From positions 1 through 45,410 of the forward strand of contig JAQSYR010000002.1 of the NCBI GenBank assembly GCA_029256035.1: a DNA stretch of 45,410 nt. Direction: 5' to 3'. Made by a program: the position numbers and the translations under genes. Source of the stretch: Anaerocolumna sp. GTDB lineage: Bacteria; Bacillota; Clostridia; Lachnospirales; Lachnospiraceae. Under the pieces are notes generated by a model that saw only the letters and a program-made list of their open reading frames with translations, made no database searches and was not told where the DNA came from. Shown piece after piece: positions 20,350-31,242 of this stretch (position 1 is its first letter; each line of letters begins with the position of its first letter).

Positions 20350-22917
20350 ATGAGTTTAGTAAAAAAGATTTTTGGAACACATAGTGAAAGAGAATTAAAA
20401 AGAATAATTCCTATTGTAGATAAGATTGAAGCATTAGAGCCTACTATGGAGAAATTGTCAGATGATGAGCTAAAGAATAAAACAGTTGAATTTAAAAATA
20501 GACTTAAAAATGGAGAAACCCTTGATAACCTTATGGTGGAAGCTTATGCAGTAGTAAGGGAAGCTTCAAAGAGAGTTTTGGGAATGAGACATTTCCGGGT
20601 ACAGTTAATGGGTGGTATTATCTTACATCAGGGAAGAATCACAGAAATGCGTACTGGCGAAGGTAAAACCCTGGTTTCTACCCTTCCAGCATACTTAAAT
20701 GCATTAACTGGCGACGGAGTTCATATTGTAACAGTTAATGATTACTTAGCAAAACGTGATGCTGAGTGGATGGGGCAGATTCATGAGTTCTTAGGACTTA
20801 AGGTCGGAGTTATTTTAAACAGTATGAATAACGACGAGAGAAGAGAAGCATATAATTGTGATATTACTTATGCTACCAACAACGAATTAGGATTTGATTA
20901 TCTAAGAGATAATATGGTTATTTATAAAGAGCAGCTGGTTCAAAGAGGACTACACTTTGCTGTCATCGATGAAGTTGACTCTGTTTTAATTGATGAAGCC
21001 AGAACTCCCCTTATTATATCTGGGCAGAGCGGCAAATCCACGAAACTTTATGAAGCCTGTGATATTCTTGCGGGACAATTGGTTCGTGGTAAAGTAAGCG
21101 CTGAATTAACTAAAATGGCTGCATTAATGAAAGAAGAAATCGAAGAAACCGGCGACTTTGTTGTAAATGAAAAAGATAAAAATGTAAACTTAACAGAACA
21201 AGGTGTTAAGAAAGTAGAAAACTTCTTTAACTTAGAAAATCTTGCAGATCCTGAAAACCTTGAAATCCAGCATAACATTATCTTGGCACTTCGTGCTCAT
21301 AACTTAATGTTCCGTGATAAAGATTATGTGGTAAAAGATGATGAGGTATTAATTGTAGATGAATTTACGGGACGTATTATGCCAGGCAGACGTTATTCTG
21401 ACGGATTACATCAGGCAATTGAAGCAAAGGAAAAAGTTAAGGTAAAGAGAGAAAGTAAAACTCTTGCTACTATTACTTTCCAGAACTTCTTTAATAAATA
21501 CGATAAAAAATGTGGTATGACTGGTACTGCATTAACAGAAGAAAAAGAATTTAGAGATATCTATGGCATGGATGTTATAGAGGTTCCTACCAATCTGCCC
21601 ATTGCACGTATAGATAGACAGGATGCTGTTTATAAAACAAAAAGAGAAAAACTAAACGCAGTTATCAATGAAATTATTGAATCTCACCAGAAAGGTCAGC
21701 CGGTACTGGTAGGTACTATTACAATTGAATCTTCCGAAGAGATCAGCGAACATCTAAAGAAAAAAGGTGTTCCTCATAAGGTGCTGAATGCAAAGTTCCA
21801 TGAATTAGAAGCTGAGATTATAGCAGACGCAGGTCAGCCAGGAGTTGTAACTATTGCAACTAATATGGCAGGCCGTGGTACTGATATTAAGCTTGGTGAA
21901 GGAGTAAAAGAAAATGGTGGTTTAAAGATTATTGGTACAGAACGTCATGAGTCCAGACGTATTGATAATCAGTTAAGAGGTCGTGCCGGACGTCAGGGTG
22001 ATCCTGGTGAATCCCGCTTCTTCATTTCTCTTGAAGATGACTTAATGCGCTTATTTGGTTCTGAAAGACTTATGGGTATGTTTAATTCTCTAGGTTTGCC
22101 AGAAGGTGAACAGATTGAGCATAAGATGCTTAGTAATGCAATAGAAAAAGCCCAGATGCGTATAGAAAGTAACAACTTTGGTATTCGTAAGAACCTCTTA
22201 GAATATGATCAGGTAAATAATGATCAGCGTGAAATTATCTATGCTGAGAGAAGAAGAGTACTTGATGGGGAAAGCATGAGAGATGTAATCTATAAGATGA
22301 TTACTGATACTGTTGAAAAGTCCGTTAACACTTGTATAAGTGAAGATCAGTCACCGGTTGATTGGGATATTAATGAACTTAATAATTTACTATTACCAAT
22401 CATTCCTCTTGAGCCAATAACAGAAGAACAAATAAAAAATCTTAAGAAGAATACACTGATTCAACAGTTAAAAGAAGATGCAGTGAAGCTTTATGAAGAA
22501 AAAGAAGCAGAATTCCCAGAAAAAGAACAGTTAAGAGAATTAGAAAGAGTCATTCTGTTAAAAGTCATTGATAGAAAATGGATGGATCATATTGATGATA
22601 TGGACCAACTTCGTCAAGGTATTGGACTTCAGGCATACGGACAGAAAAATCCTTTAGTAGAGTATAAATTCATGGGATTTGAAATGTTTGATGAAATGAT
22701 TGAATCAATTAATGAAGATACCGTGAAGGCATTGATGCATGTTAGAATTGAACAAAAAGTAGAACGTGAGCAGGTTGCAAAAGTAACCGGAACCAATAAG
22801 GATGACTCTGTTGCACAAGGACCGGTAAAAAGAGTTGGTAAGAAAATACAACCTAACGATCCATGTCCATGTGGAAGCGGCAAAAAGTATAAACACTGCC
22901 ACGGTAAGAATTCCTAG
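20350..22917 (+). CDS. secA: Preprotein translocase SecA
   Basis: [18 protein letters not shown]...[20 protein letters not shown]...[22 protein letters not shown]-terminal zinc motif [17 protein letters not shown] 20350 preferred over the track start at 20302. Confidence 0.97.
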   Translation: MSLVKKIFGTHSERELKRIIPIVDKIEALEPTMEKLSDDELKNKTVEFKNRLKNGETLDNLMVEAYAVVREASKRVLGMRHFRVQLMGGIILHQGRITEMRTGEGKTLVSTLPAYLNALTGDGVHIVTVNDYLAKRDAEWMGQIHEFLGLKVGVILNSMNNDERREAYNCDITYATNNELGFDYLRDNMVIYKEQLVQRGLHFAVIDEVDSVLIDEARTPLIISGQSGKSTKLYEACDILAGQLVRGKVSAELTKMAALMKEEIEETGDFVVNEKDKNVNLTEQGVKKVENFFNLENLADPENLEIQHNIILALRAHNLMFRDKDYVVKDDEVLIVDEFTGRIMPGRRYSDGLHQAIEAKEKVKVKRESKTLATITFQNFFNKYDKKCGMTGTALTEEKEFRDIYGMDVIEVPTNLPIARIDRQDAVYKTKREKLNAVINEIIESHQKGQPVLVGTITIESSEEISEHLKKKGVPHKVLNAKFHELEAEIIADAGQPGVVTIATNMAGRGTDIKLGEGVKENGGLKIIGTERHESRRIDNQLRGRAGRQGDPGESRFFISLEDDLMRLFGSERLMGMFNSLGLPEGEQIEHKMLSNAIEKAQMRIESNNFGIRKNLLEYDQVNNDQREIIYAERRRVLDGESMRDVIYKMITDTVEKSVNTCISEDQSPVDWDINELNNLLLPIIPLEPITEEQIKNLKKNTLIQQLKEDAVKLYEEKEAEFPEKEQLRELERVILLKVIDRKWMDHIDDMDQLRQGIGLQAYGQKNPLVEYKFMGFEMFDEMIESINEDTVKALMHVRIEQKVEREQVAKVTGTNKDDSVAQGPVKRVGKKIQPNDPCPCGSGKKYKHCHGKNS

Positions 22918-22943
22918 AATAAAAGAGGAAAGAGGTGAAGTAA

Positions 22944-24081
22944 TTGGTTGAGTTGGATCAATTTAAATATACACTAAGTGGCTATGAAAAACCTTTACTT
23001 GAAGTGAGGGATTCACTTTGACCTGTTAAATAAGCAGGAAAGAGTCACAATGCTTGAACGCATTATGGAGGAATCAAACTTTTGGGATAACGCAGATAAG
23101 GCCCAAGGGTATGTAAAAGAATTAAAGAATTTAAAAGATATAATAGAAGAATACAATTCTTTAAAAAGAAATTATGAGGATATAGAAACACTAATTGAAA
23201 TGGCATATGAAGAGAATGATGCTACTTTGCTTTCGGAAATAGAGGAAACATTAAAAACCTTTATCAGTGATTTTGAAGAGCTCCGTCTAAATACCTTGTT
23301 ATCTGATGAATATGATAAATATAACGCAATTCTGACACTACATGCGGGGGCAGGAGGAACGGAAAGCTGTGACTGGGCCAGCATGCTTAGCAGAATGTAT
23401 CAAAAATGGGCAGATAAAAAAGGTTATAGTGTTGAGATATTAGATTTTTTAGATGGAGAAGAAGCCGGCTTAAAGTCTGTTACAATTCAGATTAGTGGTC
23501 TAAATGCTTATGGGCATTTAAAATCGGAACGTGGCGTACACCGTCTGGTTCGTATCTCCCCTTTTAATGCGGCAGGCAAAAGGCAGACCTCTTTTGTATC
23601 CTGTGATGTAATGCCTGACATTGAAGAAGATACAGGTATAGAAATTGATGAAACAGAGTTAAGAATTGATACCTACCGGTCAAGTGGTGCAGGTGGTCAG
23701 CATGTTAACAAAACATCCTCTGCTATACGTATTACCCATATTCCAACAGGCATTGTAGTCCAATGCCAAAATGAACGCTCCCAGTTTCAGAATAAAGATA
23801 AAGCTATGCAGATGTTAAAGGCCAAGCTATATTTATTAAAGCAGCAGGAGAACAAAGAAAAAGAATCTGGTATACGAGGCGAAATTAAAGAAATCGGTTG
23901 GGGAAATCAAATACGCTCCTATGTAATGCAGCCATATACAATGGTGAAAGATCATAGAACCAATATGGAGATAGGCAATACTGGAAGTGTATTAGACGGG
24001 AATATAGATCCCTTTATCAATGCGTATCTTTCCTGGAATAGTATTAACAATACAAATGCTATACAAAGTGAAAATTTATAA
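22944..24081 (+). CDS. prfB: Peptide chain release factor 2 with programmed +1 frameshift
   Basis: Frame A from TTG 22944: MVELDQFKYTLSGYEKPLLEVRDSL then in-frame TGA at 23019-23021 in AGGGATTCACTTTGAC. The +1 frame gives DLLNKQERVTMLERIMEESNFWDN... and the GGQ motif SSGAGGQHVNKTSSAIRITHIPTG. Confidence 0.95.
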
Positions 24082-24116
24082 AGCATAAATTAACAAAAGA
24101 CAAGGGAGGAAAACAA

Positions 24117-24596
24117 ATGGCTGAAAAAATGCTTACCAACGAAACGAAGCAAGTCATTTTTGCCTTAGGAGATGAAGAGTATGGATTAGATATTATGATT
24201 GTAAATGCAATTGAAAAGTATACTGACATTGTTCGTATACCAAATGCACCCTCCTATATCCATGGAATCATTAATCTTCGGGGCGAGGTAATTCCAGTAT
24301 ATAATTTACGAATGAAATTTGGCCTTGCAGAAAAAGCAGTGGATGAAAATTCAAAATTAATCGTTGCCAGAACCAATAATATGAAAATGGCATATGAAGT
24401 TGATGAAGTAAAAGGGATCATGGAAATTCCAGGGGCTAATATTAGTGAAACACCAATTATTGTTAGAAGTTCTGCAACTTCCTATATGAAAAATGTTGCC
24501 AATATTAGTGGAAGAATGATTATATTACTTGACCATGATGGTATTGTATCCGAAAAAGAACTTGAAAAAATCGAGGATTTACTAGCAGAGCAATAA
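24117..24596 (+). CDS. cheW: Chemotaxis protein CheW
   Basis: KQVIFALGDEEYGLDIMIVNAIEKYTDIVRIPNAPSYIHGIINLRGEVIPVYNLRMKFG. Confidence 0.92.
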   Translation: MAEKMLTNETKQVIFALGDEEYGLDIMIVNAIEKYTDIVRIPNAPSYIHGIINLRGEVIPVYNLRMKFGLAEKAVDENSKLIVARTNNMKMAYEVDEVKGIMEIPGANISETPIIVRSSATSYMKNVANISGRMIILLDHDGIVSEKELEKIEDLLAEQ

Positions 24597-24614
24597 AAAA
24601 TAGTATAAATTAAA

Positions 24615-24650
24615 GGGTTTGTCTCATTAAAATTGGGGCAGACTCTTTCT
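24615..24650 (+). terminator. Terminator after cheW
   Basis: GGGTTTGTCTC pairs (with G-U) with GGGGCAGACTC, then TTTCTT. Confidence 0.6.
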
Positions 24651-24794
24651 TATTGTATGCAAACAGTATTATTTTGAATAATTATTTAAAAAACAGTTGC
24701 ATTAATGCATAAAGTATGTTAAGATATCTTCCTGTGAAAGACATGTGTTTTCGAGGCAAAAACATAATATAATCTGTTTCTGGGGGATAAATGA

Positions 24795-25235
24795 ATGGAT
24801 GAAGGTAAGTATTATATTGTTAAGAAAAAAGCAGTGCCTGAAGTTTTATTAAAAGTAGTTGAAGCAAAGCATTTACTGGATTCTGAGAAGGTTTTAACTG
24901 TTCAGGAAGCCTCTGATATGGTTGGAATCAGCAGAAGTTCTTTCTATAAATATAAAGATGATATTTTCCCGTTTCATGAGAATGCCAGAGGTAAAACAAT
25001 AACCTTTATGCTTCAAGTGGATGATAAGCCAGGATTATTGTCTACGGTGCTTAATCGTGTGGCTAAGCATAATGCCAATATATTAACAATACATCAGAGT
25101 ATTCCGGTGAATGGAATTGCATCCTTAACACTTAGCATTGAGATATCACCACAAACAGTGGATGCATCCAATATTTTTGAAGATATAGAAAGTATTGACG
25201 GAATACATTATCTTAAAATACTGGCAAGAGAATAA
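24795..25235 (+). CDS. ACT-domain protein, PheB/YszB-like
   Basis: N-terminal helix-turn-helix-like VQEASDMVGISRSSFYKYKD and C-terminal ACT MLQVDDKPGLLSTVLNRVAKHNANILTIHQSIPVNGIASLTLSIE; upstream of hom. Confidence 0.85.
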   Translation: MDEGKYYIVKKKAVPEVLLKVVEAKHLLDSEKVLTVQEASDMVGISRSSFYKYKDDIFPFHENARGKTITFMLQVDDKPGLLSTVLNRVAKHNANILTIHQSIPVNGIASLTLSIEISPQTVDASNIFEDIESIDGIHYLKILARE

Positions 25236-25314
25236 AAGAAAAGATTTATTGGTCTCCTACCTTTGGAGACCTATTAACAAATATAGATTTAGCTAGGACT
25301 GAAAGGAGTTTAAC

Positions 25315-26532
25315 ATGATAAACATAGCAATTTTAGGATACGGCACCATAGGATCTGGTGTTGTTGAGGTACTTGGACTTAATGGAGACAGCATTAGCAA
25401 AAAATGTGGCCATGAGATAAACATTAAGTATATTTTAGACTTAAAAGATTTTCCGGGGACACCCATTGAAAATAAAATAGTACACGATTTTAATATTATT
25501 GCAAATGACCCGGAGATTAAGATAGTTGTTGAAGTTATGGGAGGTGTAGAGCCTGCCTATAGTTTTGTAAAAGAAGCAATCTTAAGAGGAAAGAGTGTTT
25601 GTACTTCCAATAAAGAACTGGTTGCAAAGCATGGGGCTGAACTGTTAGCTCTATCTAAAGAACAAAAAGTAAACTTCCTGTTTGAGGCTAGTGTTGGAGG
25701 TGGTATTCCAATTATCCGTCCACTAAACCAGTCTTTAACAGCAGATGAAATTGAAGAGATTACTGGTATTTTAAATGGAACAACAAATTATATTCTTTCA
25801 AAAATGACAGATGAAGGAGCAGATTTTGATGCTACTTTAAAAGAGGCACAGGCAAAAGGTTATGCAGAACGTCATCCAGAAGCAGATATTGAAGGTTATG
25901 ATGCCTGCAGAAAAATTGCAATTCTTTCTTCTCTGGCCTTTGGAATGCAGGTTGATTTTGAAGATATTTATACAGAAGGTATTACTAAAATAACGCAAAC
26001 GGATATTATGTATGGAAAAGCATTAGGAGCTAAAATCAAATTATTAGGTACCAGTAAAAAAGAAGGGAACCATGTTTATGCTATGGTAGCACCAATGATG
26101 ATTTTCCAAAACCATCCGCTGTATAGTGTAAACGATGTATTTAATGGAATCTTTGTAAGAGGAAACGTTATTGGTGATGTTATGTTTTATGGTAGCGGTG
26201 CAGGTAAACTGCCAACAGCAAGTGCAGTAGTAGCCGATGTGGTTGATGCAGCTAAACATCTAGGTACAAACATTATGACAATCTGGAGCAGCAAAAAACT
26301 TGAACTTTCCAGTATCACCCATGCAAAACATAAATTCTTTGTAAGAATTGCAGATAAGGATGCTTCAGTAAAAGAAAAGGTAAAAGAATTATTTGGAGAA
26401 GTCCAAGAGGTATTTGCAGAAGGTGTGGATAATGAATATGCATTTATTACCCAACCTATTGATGAAGAAACTTATGCAAAAAATGCTTCTCAAATAGATA
26501 ACATTGTAAGTAATATTAGAGTTAGATCATAA
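25315..26532 (+). CDS. hom: Homoserine dehydrogenase
   Basis: INIAILGYGTIGSGVVEVL, SNKELVAKHGAELLALSKE, FLFEASVGGGIPIIRPL, EITGILNGTTNYILSKM. Confidence 0.95.
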   Translation: MINIAILGYGTIGSGVVEVLGLNGDSISKKCGHEINIKYILDLKDFPGTPIENKIVHDFNIIANDPEIKIVVEVMGGVEPAYSFVKEAILRGKSVCTSNKELVAKHGAELLALSKEQKVNFLFEASVGGGIPIIRPLNQSLTADEIEEITGILNGTTNYILSKMTDEGADFDATLKEAQAKGYAERHPEADIEGYDACRKIAILSSLAFGMQVDFEDIYTEGITKITQTDIMYGKALGAKIKLLGTSKKEGNHVYAMVAPMMIFQNHPLYSVNDVFNGIFVRGNVIGDVMFYGSGAGKLPTASAVVADVVDAAKHLGTNIMTIWSSKKLELSSITHAKHKFFVRIADKDASVKEKVKELFGEVQEVFAEGVDNEYAFITQPIDEETYAKNASQIDNIVSNIRVRS

Positions 26533-26621
26533 TTTATTAAAATAGTAATGTAATAAATACAAAAGTATTAAATATTAAAATCATTAAAGCATGACTTGGA
26601 TAAAAAGTCAGGAGGATAAAG

Positions 26622-27821
26622 ATGAAATATGTTATTATCTTAGGAGATGGCATGTCAGATGAACCCATTGAATTATTAGGGGGCAAAACTCCTTTAGAAT
26701 ATGCAACTACACCTACCATGGATGCTATATCCCAAATGGCTGAGATTGGACTTTGCCATACCATACCGGAAGGCATGAAACCGGGAAGTGATACAGCCAA
26801 TCTATCCGTTTTGGGTTATGATCCAAAACAGTATTATACGGGAAGATCACCTTTAGAAGCCTTAAGCATTGGGGTGGATATGAAGTCAACGGATATTGCA
26901 CTGCGGTGTAATATTGTTACCCTATCGGATGATAATTTACCCTATGAAGAAAAGTCCATTATTGACCATAGTTCCAGCGAAATATCAACAGAAGATGCAG
27001 CTGTATTATTAGAAGCAGTAAGACAGGTACTGGAAACTGATACATACAAGTATTATGTAGGGACAAGCTATCGTCATCTGACAATCTGGGATAAAGGGGA
27101 AGTGGTAGATTTAACACCGCCTCACGATATCTTAGGAAAAGTCATTGGTTCCTACCTGCCTGAGGATAAGAATTTAAAAGAAATGATGAGAAAAAGTTAT
27201 GAAATTTTAAATGAACATCCACTGAATATAGATAGGGCAAAAAAAGGTTTAAACAAAGCCAATTCCCTATGGTTTTGGGGTGCTGGAACAAGGCCTGCAC
27301 TAACTTCATTTGAAGAAAAGTTTGGGAAAAAGGGTGTTATGATTTCTGCTGTGGATTTATTAAAAGGAATTGCAGTTGGTGCTGACATGAAAGTAGTAGA
27401 AGTGGAAGGCGCTGATGGTACCCTTCACACAAACTATGAAGGAAAAGCCAGAGCAGCAGTACAGGAACTATTAGATAATAATTATGATTTTGCATATATT
27501 CATGTAGAAGCGCCCGATGAAATGGGGCATCAAGGTAGTACCATGAATAAAATAAAAGCAATAGAATATTTAGATGAAAGAGTGATAAAGATACTAAAAG
27601 AGGAGTTGGACCAAAGGGGTGCTGAGTACAGACTACTGGTTATGCCAGATCATCCGACGCCAATTGCATGTAGAACCCATACGAGTGATCCGGTTCCTTA
27701 TATGCTTTTTGACAGCACAAAAACTTTGGTATCCAATCTTTTATATAATGAGGCTGACGCGAAACGTAGTGGAAACGTAGTAGACAATGGATACGAAATG
27801 ATTCATAAATTATTTGCATAA
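26622..27821 (+). CDS. Cofactor-independent phosphoglycerate mutase (ApgM-like)
   Basis: MKYVIILGDGMSDEPIELLGGKTPLEYATTPTMD, PGSDTANLSVLGYDP, HVEAPDEMGHQG, VMPDHPTPIACRTHTSDPVPY. Confidence 0.92.
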   Translation: MKYVIILGDGMSDEPIELLGGKTPLEYATTPTMDAISQMAEIGLCHTIPEGMKPGSDTANLSVLGYDPKQYYTGRSPLEALSIGVDMKSTDIALRCNIVTLSDDNLPYEEKSIIDHSSSEISTEDAAVLLEAVRQVLETDTYKYYVGTSYRHLTIWDKGEVVDLTPPHDILGKVIGSYLPEDKNLKEMMRKSYEILNEHPLNIDRAKKGLNKANSLWFWGAGTRPALTSFEEKFGKKGVMISAVDLLKGIAVGADMKVVEVEGADGTLHTNYEGKARAAVQELLDNNYDFAYIHVEAPDEMGHQGSTMNKIKAIEYLDERVIKILKEELDQRGAEYRLLVMPDHPTPIACRTHTSDPVPYMLFDSTKTLVSNLLYNEADAKRSGNVVDNGYEMIHKLFA

Positions 27822-27883
27822 TTATTATAATTTTTAGCTTATTATCTTCGATGATATAGAGTAAAAATAGTAGGAGGCATAGT

Positions 27884-29092
27884 ATGCTTATAGTAAAAAA
27901 ATTCGGTGGAACATCAGTAGCCGATAAAGAGAGAATTTTAAACGTTGCCAGAAGATGTGTGGAAGAATATAAAAAAGGCAATGAAGTAGTGGTAGTATTA
28001 TCAGCTATGGGAAAACAGACGGATGTTTTATTGTCCCAGGCAAGAGAAATTAATCCTAACGCAGCAAAAAGAGAGATTGATATGCTCCTTACTACAGGAG
28101 AACAAATTTCAGTCGCATTAATGGCAATGGCAATTGATTCCTTAGGTGTACCAGCAATATCATTAAATGCATTTCAGGTAGCAATGCATACAACATCAGT
28201 ATATGGTAATGCAAGATTAAAGAGAATTGATTCCGAAAGAATTAGGAATGAACTTGCAAGCAAAAAAATTGTTATTATCACTGGATTCCAAGGAATTAAT
28301 CAAGTGGATGACTATACCACTCTCGGAAGAGGCGGTTCAGATACTACAGCAGTTGCATTAGCTGCAGCTTTAAATGCGGATGCCTGTGAGATATATACAG
28401 ATGTAGATGGTGTGTTTACAGCAGATCCAAGAGTAGTCTCTAATGCAAGAAAGATAGATGAAATAACTTATGATGAGATGTTAGAGTTAGCATCTTTAGG
28501 AGCAGGAGTGCTACACAACAGATCTGTAGAAATGGCTAAAAAATATGGTGTACAGTTAGTGGTACGTTCAAGTCTAAATAATACCGAAGGAACGATTGTC
28601 AAGGAGGAAGTAAATATGGAAAAATTGCTTGTAAGTGGAGTAGCAGCAGATAGAAACACAGCTCGTATTGCTGTTATGGGATTAGAAGATCAACCGGGGG
28701 TAGCTTTTAAATTATTCAACCATTTAGCAAAACACAACATTAATGTTGATATTATTCTTCAGTCCGTGGGACGAGATGGAACAAAAGACATTAGCTTTAC
28801 TGTATCTGAAGATAATGTAGATGAAGCTGTTGAGATTTTAGAGCGTCACAGAGAAGGCAGCTTAAAGTGCCACGGTATTGATGTAGAAAAGAACGTAGCG
28901 AAAGTATCCATCGTAGGTGCTGGTATGATGACAAATGCAGGCGTAGCAGCTAAGATGTTTGAAGCTTTATATGATGCAGGAGTTAACATTAAGATGATTT
29001 CAACTTCAGAAATCAGAGTTACTGTTCTTATTGATGAAAGTTATGTAGATCAGGCCATGAAGGCAGTTCATGATAAATTTAGTCTGGCTTAA
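27884..29092 (+). CDS. lysC: Aspartate kinase (with ACT domains)
   Basis: LIVKKFGGTSVADKERI, GRGGSDTTAVALAAALNADACEIYTDVDGVFTADPR, two C-terminal ACT regions. Confidence 0.95.
   Translation: MLIVKKFGGTSVADKERILNVARRCVEEYKKGNEVVVVLSAMGKQTDVLLSQAREINPNAAKREIDMLLTTGEQISVALMAMAIDSLGVPAISLNAFQVAMHTTSVYGNARLKRIDSERIRNELASKKIVIITGFQGINQVDDYTTLGRGGSDTTAVALAAALNADACEIYTDVDGVFTADPRVVSNARKIDEITYDEMLELASLGAGVLHNRSVEMAKKYGVQLVVRSSLNNTEGTIVKEEVNMEKLLVSGVAADRNTARIAVMGLEDQPGVAFKLFNHLAKHNINVDIILQSVGRDGTKDISFTVSEDNVDEAVEILERHREGSLKCHGIDVEKNVAKVSIVGAGMMTNAGVAAKMFEALYDAGVNIKMISTSEIRVTVLIDESYVDQAMKAVHDKFSLA
28616..29092 (+). CDS. Possible internally initiated beta subunit of aspartate kinase
   Basis: In-frame ATG at 28616 preceded by AAGGAGG (28601-28607); encodes only the ACT regulatory region (158 aa). 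Confidence 0.6.
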   Translation: MEKLLVSGVAADRNTARIAVMGLEDQPGVAFKLFNHLAKHNINVDIILQSVGRDGTKDISFTVSEDNVDEAVEILERHREGSLKCHGIDVEKNVAKVSIVGAGMMTNAGVAAKMFEALYDAGVNIKMISTSEIRVTVLIDESYVDQAMKAVHDKFSLA

Positions 29093-29124
29093 ACTAGTAT
29101 TACAGATAGGGTAAAAGAAAGATA

Positions 29125-29174
29125 GGTGGTACGATAGGTATTTGCATAAAAATATCTATCGTACCACCTTTTTA
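29125..29174. terminator. Terminator between convergent lysC and cupin genes
   Basis: GGTGGTACGATAG (29125-29137) / CTATCGTACCACC (29156-29168) perfect 13-bp stem followed by TTTTTAT. Confidence 0.85.
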
Positions 29175-29218
29175 TAAGATAATACCTTAAGTTTAGATTA
29201 AGTCAGTTTAAAACTTAC

Positions 29219-29560
29219 TTATAAATCAACTTCAACTTTATCTACCTCTTCATATGGTGCAAGTGTAGAAACCATTCTTACCACGGAATTAGAATTATTT
29301 ACTACATAATGAACTTCACTTGGTTCAATATGTATTAGTTGACCTTGAGTTAATGTATATTTTGTTCCATCAACAATAATATCAACTTCTCCCTCTAAAA
29401 TATAAAAATCCTCTTCCATCACATTGTGATAATGGGCTTTAAAGTCTTGACCAGCTTGAAATTGAACAATCGCAAAATTCATTCTTGGACCTTTCATTAA
29501 GTATTTTGGTCCACTATCTCCGAATCGATATTCATAATCTTTTTCATCAACTATAAACAT
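29219..29560 (-). CDS. Single-domain cupin protein, downstream of lsrK
   Basis: GQDFKAHYHNVMEEDFYILEG matches the G(X)5HXH(X)4E(X)6G motif; second motif HIEPSEVHYVVN; AGGAGG-type ribosome-binding site; 77 bp after the lsrK stop on the same strand. Confidence 0.88.
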   Translation of the reverse strand: MFIVDEKDYEYRFGDSGPKYLMKGPRMNFAIVQFQAGQDFKAHYHNVMEEDFYILEGEVDIIVDGTKYTLTQGQLIHIEPSEVHYVVNNSNSVVRMVSTLAPYEEVDKVEVDL

Positions 29561-29637
29561 TCTTATGCCTCCTCAAATTAATTAGTGTTAATAATTCTTA
29601 TTTAAAGTAAAACAATATTTTAATAGAAATGGATAAA

Positions 29638-31206
29638 TTATATTCCAGGGGCTATCCACATGTTTTTCGTAAGTTTTAGATCGCATAGGTTTAGCTGTGC
29701 TTGGTATATTTTTTCCCATTGATTAAACATTTGGGTGTAAAGTATATGGTTATTATTATTCGGGTAGTAGGTTTCTTCCATCTGAACAATTCTATTTATA
29801 GCATTTTCAATATTATCATAAATACCAACACCAACACCTGCTAGAATGGCTGCTCCTAGTGCAGTTGCTTCTTTTACTTTTGGTATATGTACAGGCAATC
29901 CTAAAACATCGGATAATATTTGACACCACAATGGACTTTTGGATGCTCCAGATGCAAAAACTATTTCTTTGGGCATTTTTCCTGTAAGTGAAGCAACTAA
30001 TTCCATATTACCTTTTGTGACAAGTGCAGCATTTTCCATAATAGCCCGGTAAAAGGTGTATCGGTTGAATTTTTCTGGATTTATAGCGAAGTTAGTAAAG
30101 GTTGGAGCGGCGTGTTTCCAATTTATATAATTCATTGTATCGGAAAAGGTGCACATCATACCGTAGCAACCTGCAGGTATTTTTTCGGCTTCCTGATTCA
30201 TATAGAAATATGGGTCGACTCCTGTCTGTTTTGCTTTTTCTTTTTCAAGCTGACAAAATGCATCACGATACCATCGCATTATTAGACCAGGATAAAAAGC
30301 AATTGCTTCATATTGCCACAGATTAGGTAGTGCATGACAATTAACGCGAACCCGACATTCAGAGTCGGTTAATACTGTATTGGTGTTGTACTCATATTGC
30401 CAAAAACTACCTCCCATAACGGCTGCTTGTGATGGGGAAACAACGCCTACGCCAATGCATCCAAGTTGTGCATCACCGCCACCTGCTACAACGGGGGTGC
30501 CGTTTGTAAGTCCGGTTAATTCAGCCGCTTCAAGGGAAACACTTGCTACGATGGTTCCGCTTTCATAGACTGTTGGAAATATAGTGCTTTTTATTCCGGA
30601 TTTTTCTGCTATTGTAGTATCCCATTGTCTTTTCTCTAAGTCAAAAACCCCTGAGGTACAACCGTTACTTGGTTCAGTGGAAAGGACTCCAGTAAGCTTA
30701 TAGATTAACCAGTCATTAAACATTGTAACAGTTGCTATTTTTTCATAGATATCTGGCATTTTATTTTTGACCCACAAAATACGTGGAAGTGCGCCCAGTG
30801 CAAAGGTCTGACCTGATACGTTGTAAATTTCCTTCTCCAATGTAGGGGATTGTTCTATTAGCTGAATTACCTCGTCCTCCGAGCGTGCATCTACATTAGC
30901 ACATGCCCATATTTCTCTCTTTTCTTTATCATACAAGACAATACCTTCTCGCATACTGGTTGTAGATATACCTACAATATCTTTGGTAGAAATACCACAC
31001 TGTGCTATGGCATCTTTTATACATCCTGCTGCTAACTTCCAATTGTAAACCCAATCAAAGTCCATTGAACCTGGAAAGCGAGGATCTTCTTTGTGCTCCC
31101 ACTCTTTTTGTGAAACTGCAAGCTGATTACCGTCTAAATCAAAGATAACAGCTCGTACACTACCCGTACCAGCATCAATGGCCATTAAGTAGCTTTTATC
31201 ACCCAT
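29638..31206 (-). CDS. lsrK: Autoinducer-2 kinase LsrK (FGGY family)
   Basis: YLMAIDAGTGSVRAVIFDLDGNQLAVSQKEW, SMREGIVLYDKEKREIWACANVDARS, MRWYRDAFC, VKEATALGAAILAGVGVGI, C-terminus MWIAPGI; closely follows remembered LsrK sequence. Confidence 0.92.
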   Translation of the reverse strand: MGDKSYLMAIDAGTGSVRAVIFDLDGNQLAVSQKEWEHKEDPRFPGSMDFDWVYNWKLAAGCIKDAIAQCGISTKDIVGISTTSMREGIVLYDKEKREIWACANVDARSEDEVIQLIEQSPTLEKEIYNVSGQTFALGALPRILWVKNKMPDIYEKIATVTMFNDWLIYKLTGVLSTEPSNGCTSGVFDLEKRQWDTTIAEKSGIKSTIFPTVYESGTIVASVSLEAAELTGLTNGTPVVAGGGDAQLGCIGVGVVSPSQAAVMGGSFWQYEYNTNTVLTDSECRVRVNCHALPNLWQYEAIAFYPGLIMRWYRDAFCQLEKEKAKQTGVDPYFYMNQEAEKIPAGCYGMMCTFSDTMNYINWKHAAPTFTNFAINPEKFNRYTFYRAIMENAALVTKGNMELVASLTGKMPKEIVFASGASKSPLWCQILSDVLGLPVHIPKVKEATALGAAILAGVGVGIYDNIENAINRIVQMEETYYPNNNNHILYTQMFNQWEKIYQAQLNLCDLKLTKNMWIAPGI

Positions 31207-31242
31207 AAACCTTCCTCCTTAAAATATATAGTATTGCTTAAA

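Noticed and set aside
24697-24708. Palindrome TGCATTAATGCA upstream of the ACT-domain gene
   Set aside because: Short, AT-rich and isolated; not clearly more than chance without genome-wide counts.
29638-31206. Generic xylulokinase/gluconate kinase call for the FGGY kinase
   Set aside because: WACANVDARS, MRWYRDAFC and the APGI C-terminus, plus linkage to lsrR and lsrACDBF, specifically favour LsrK.
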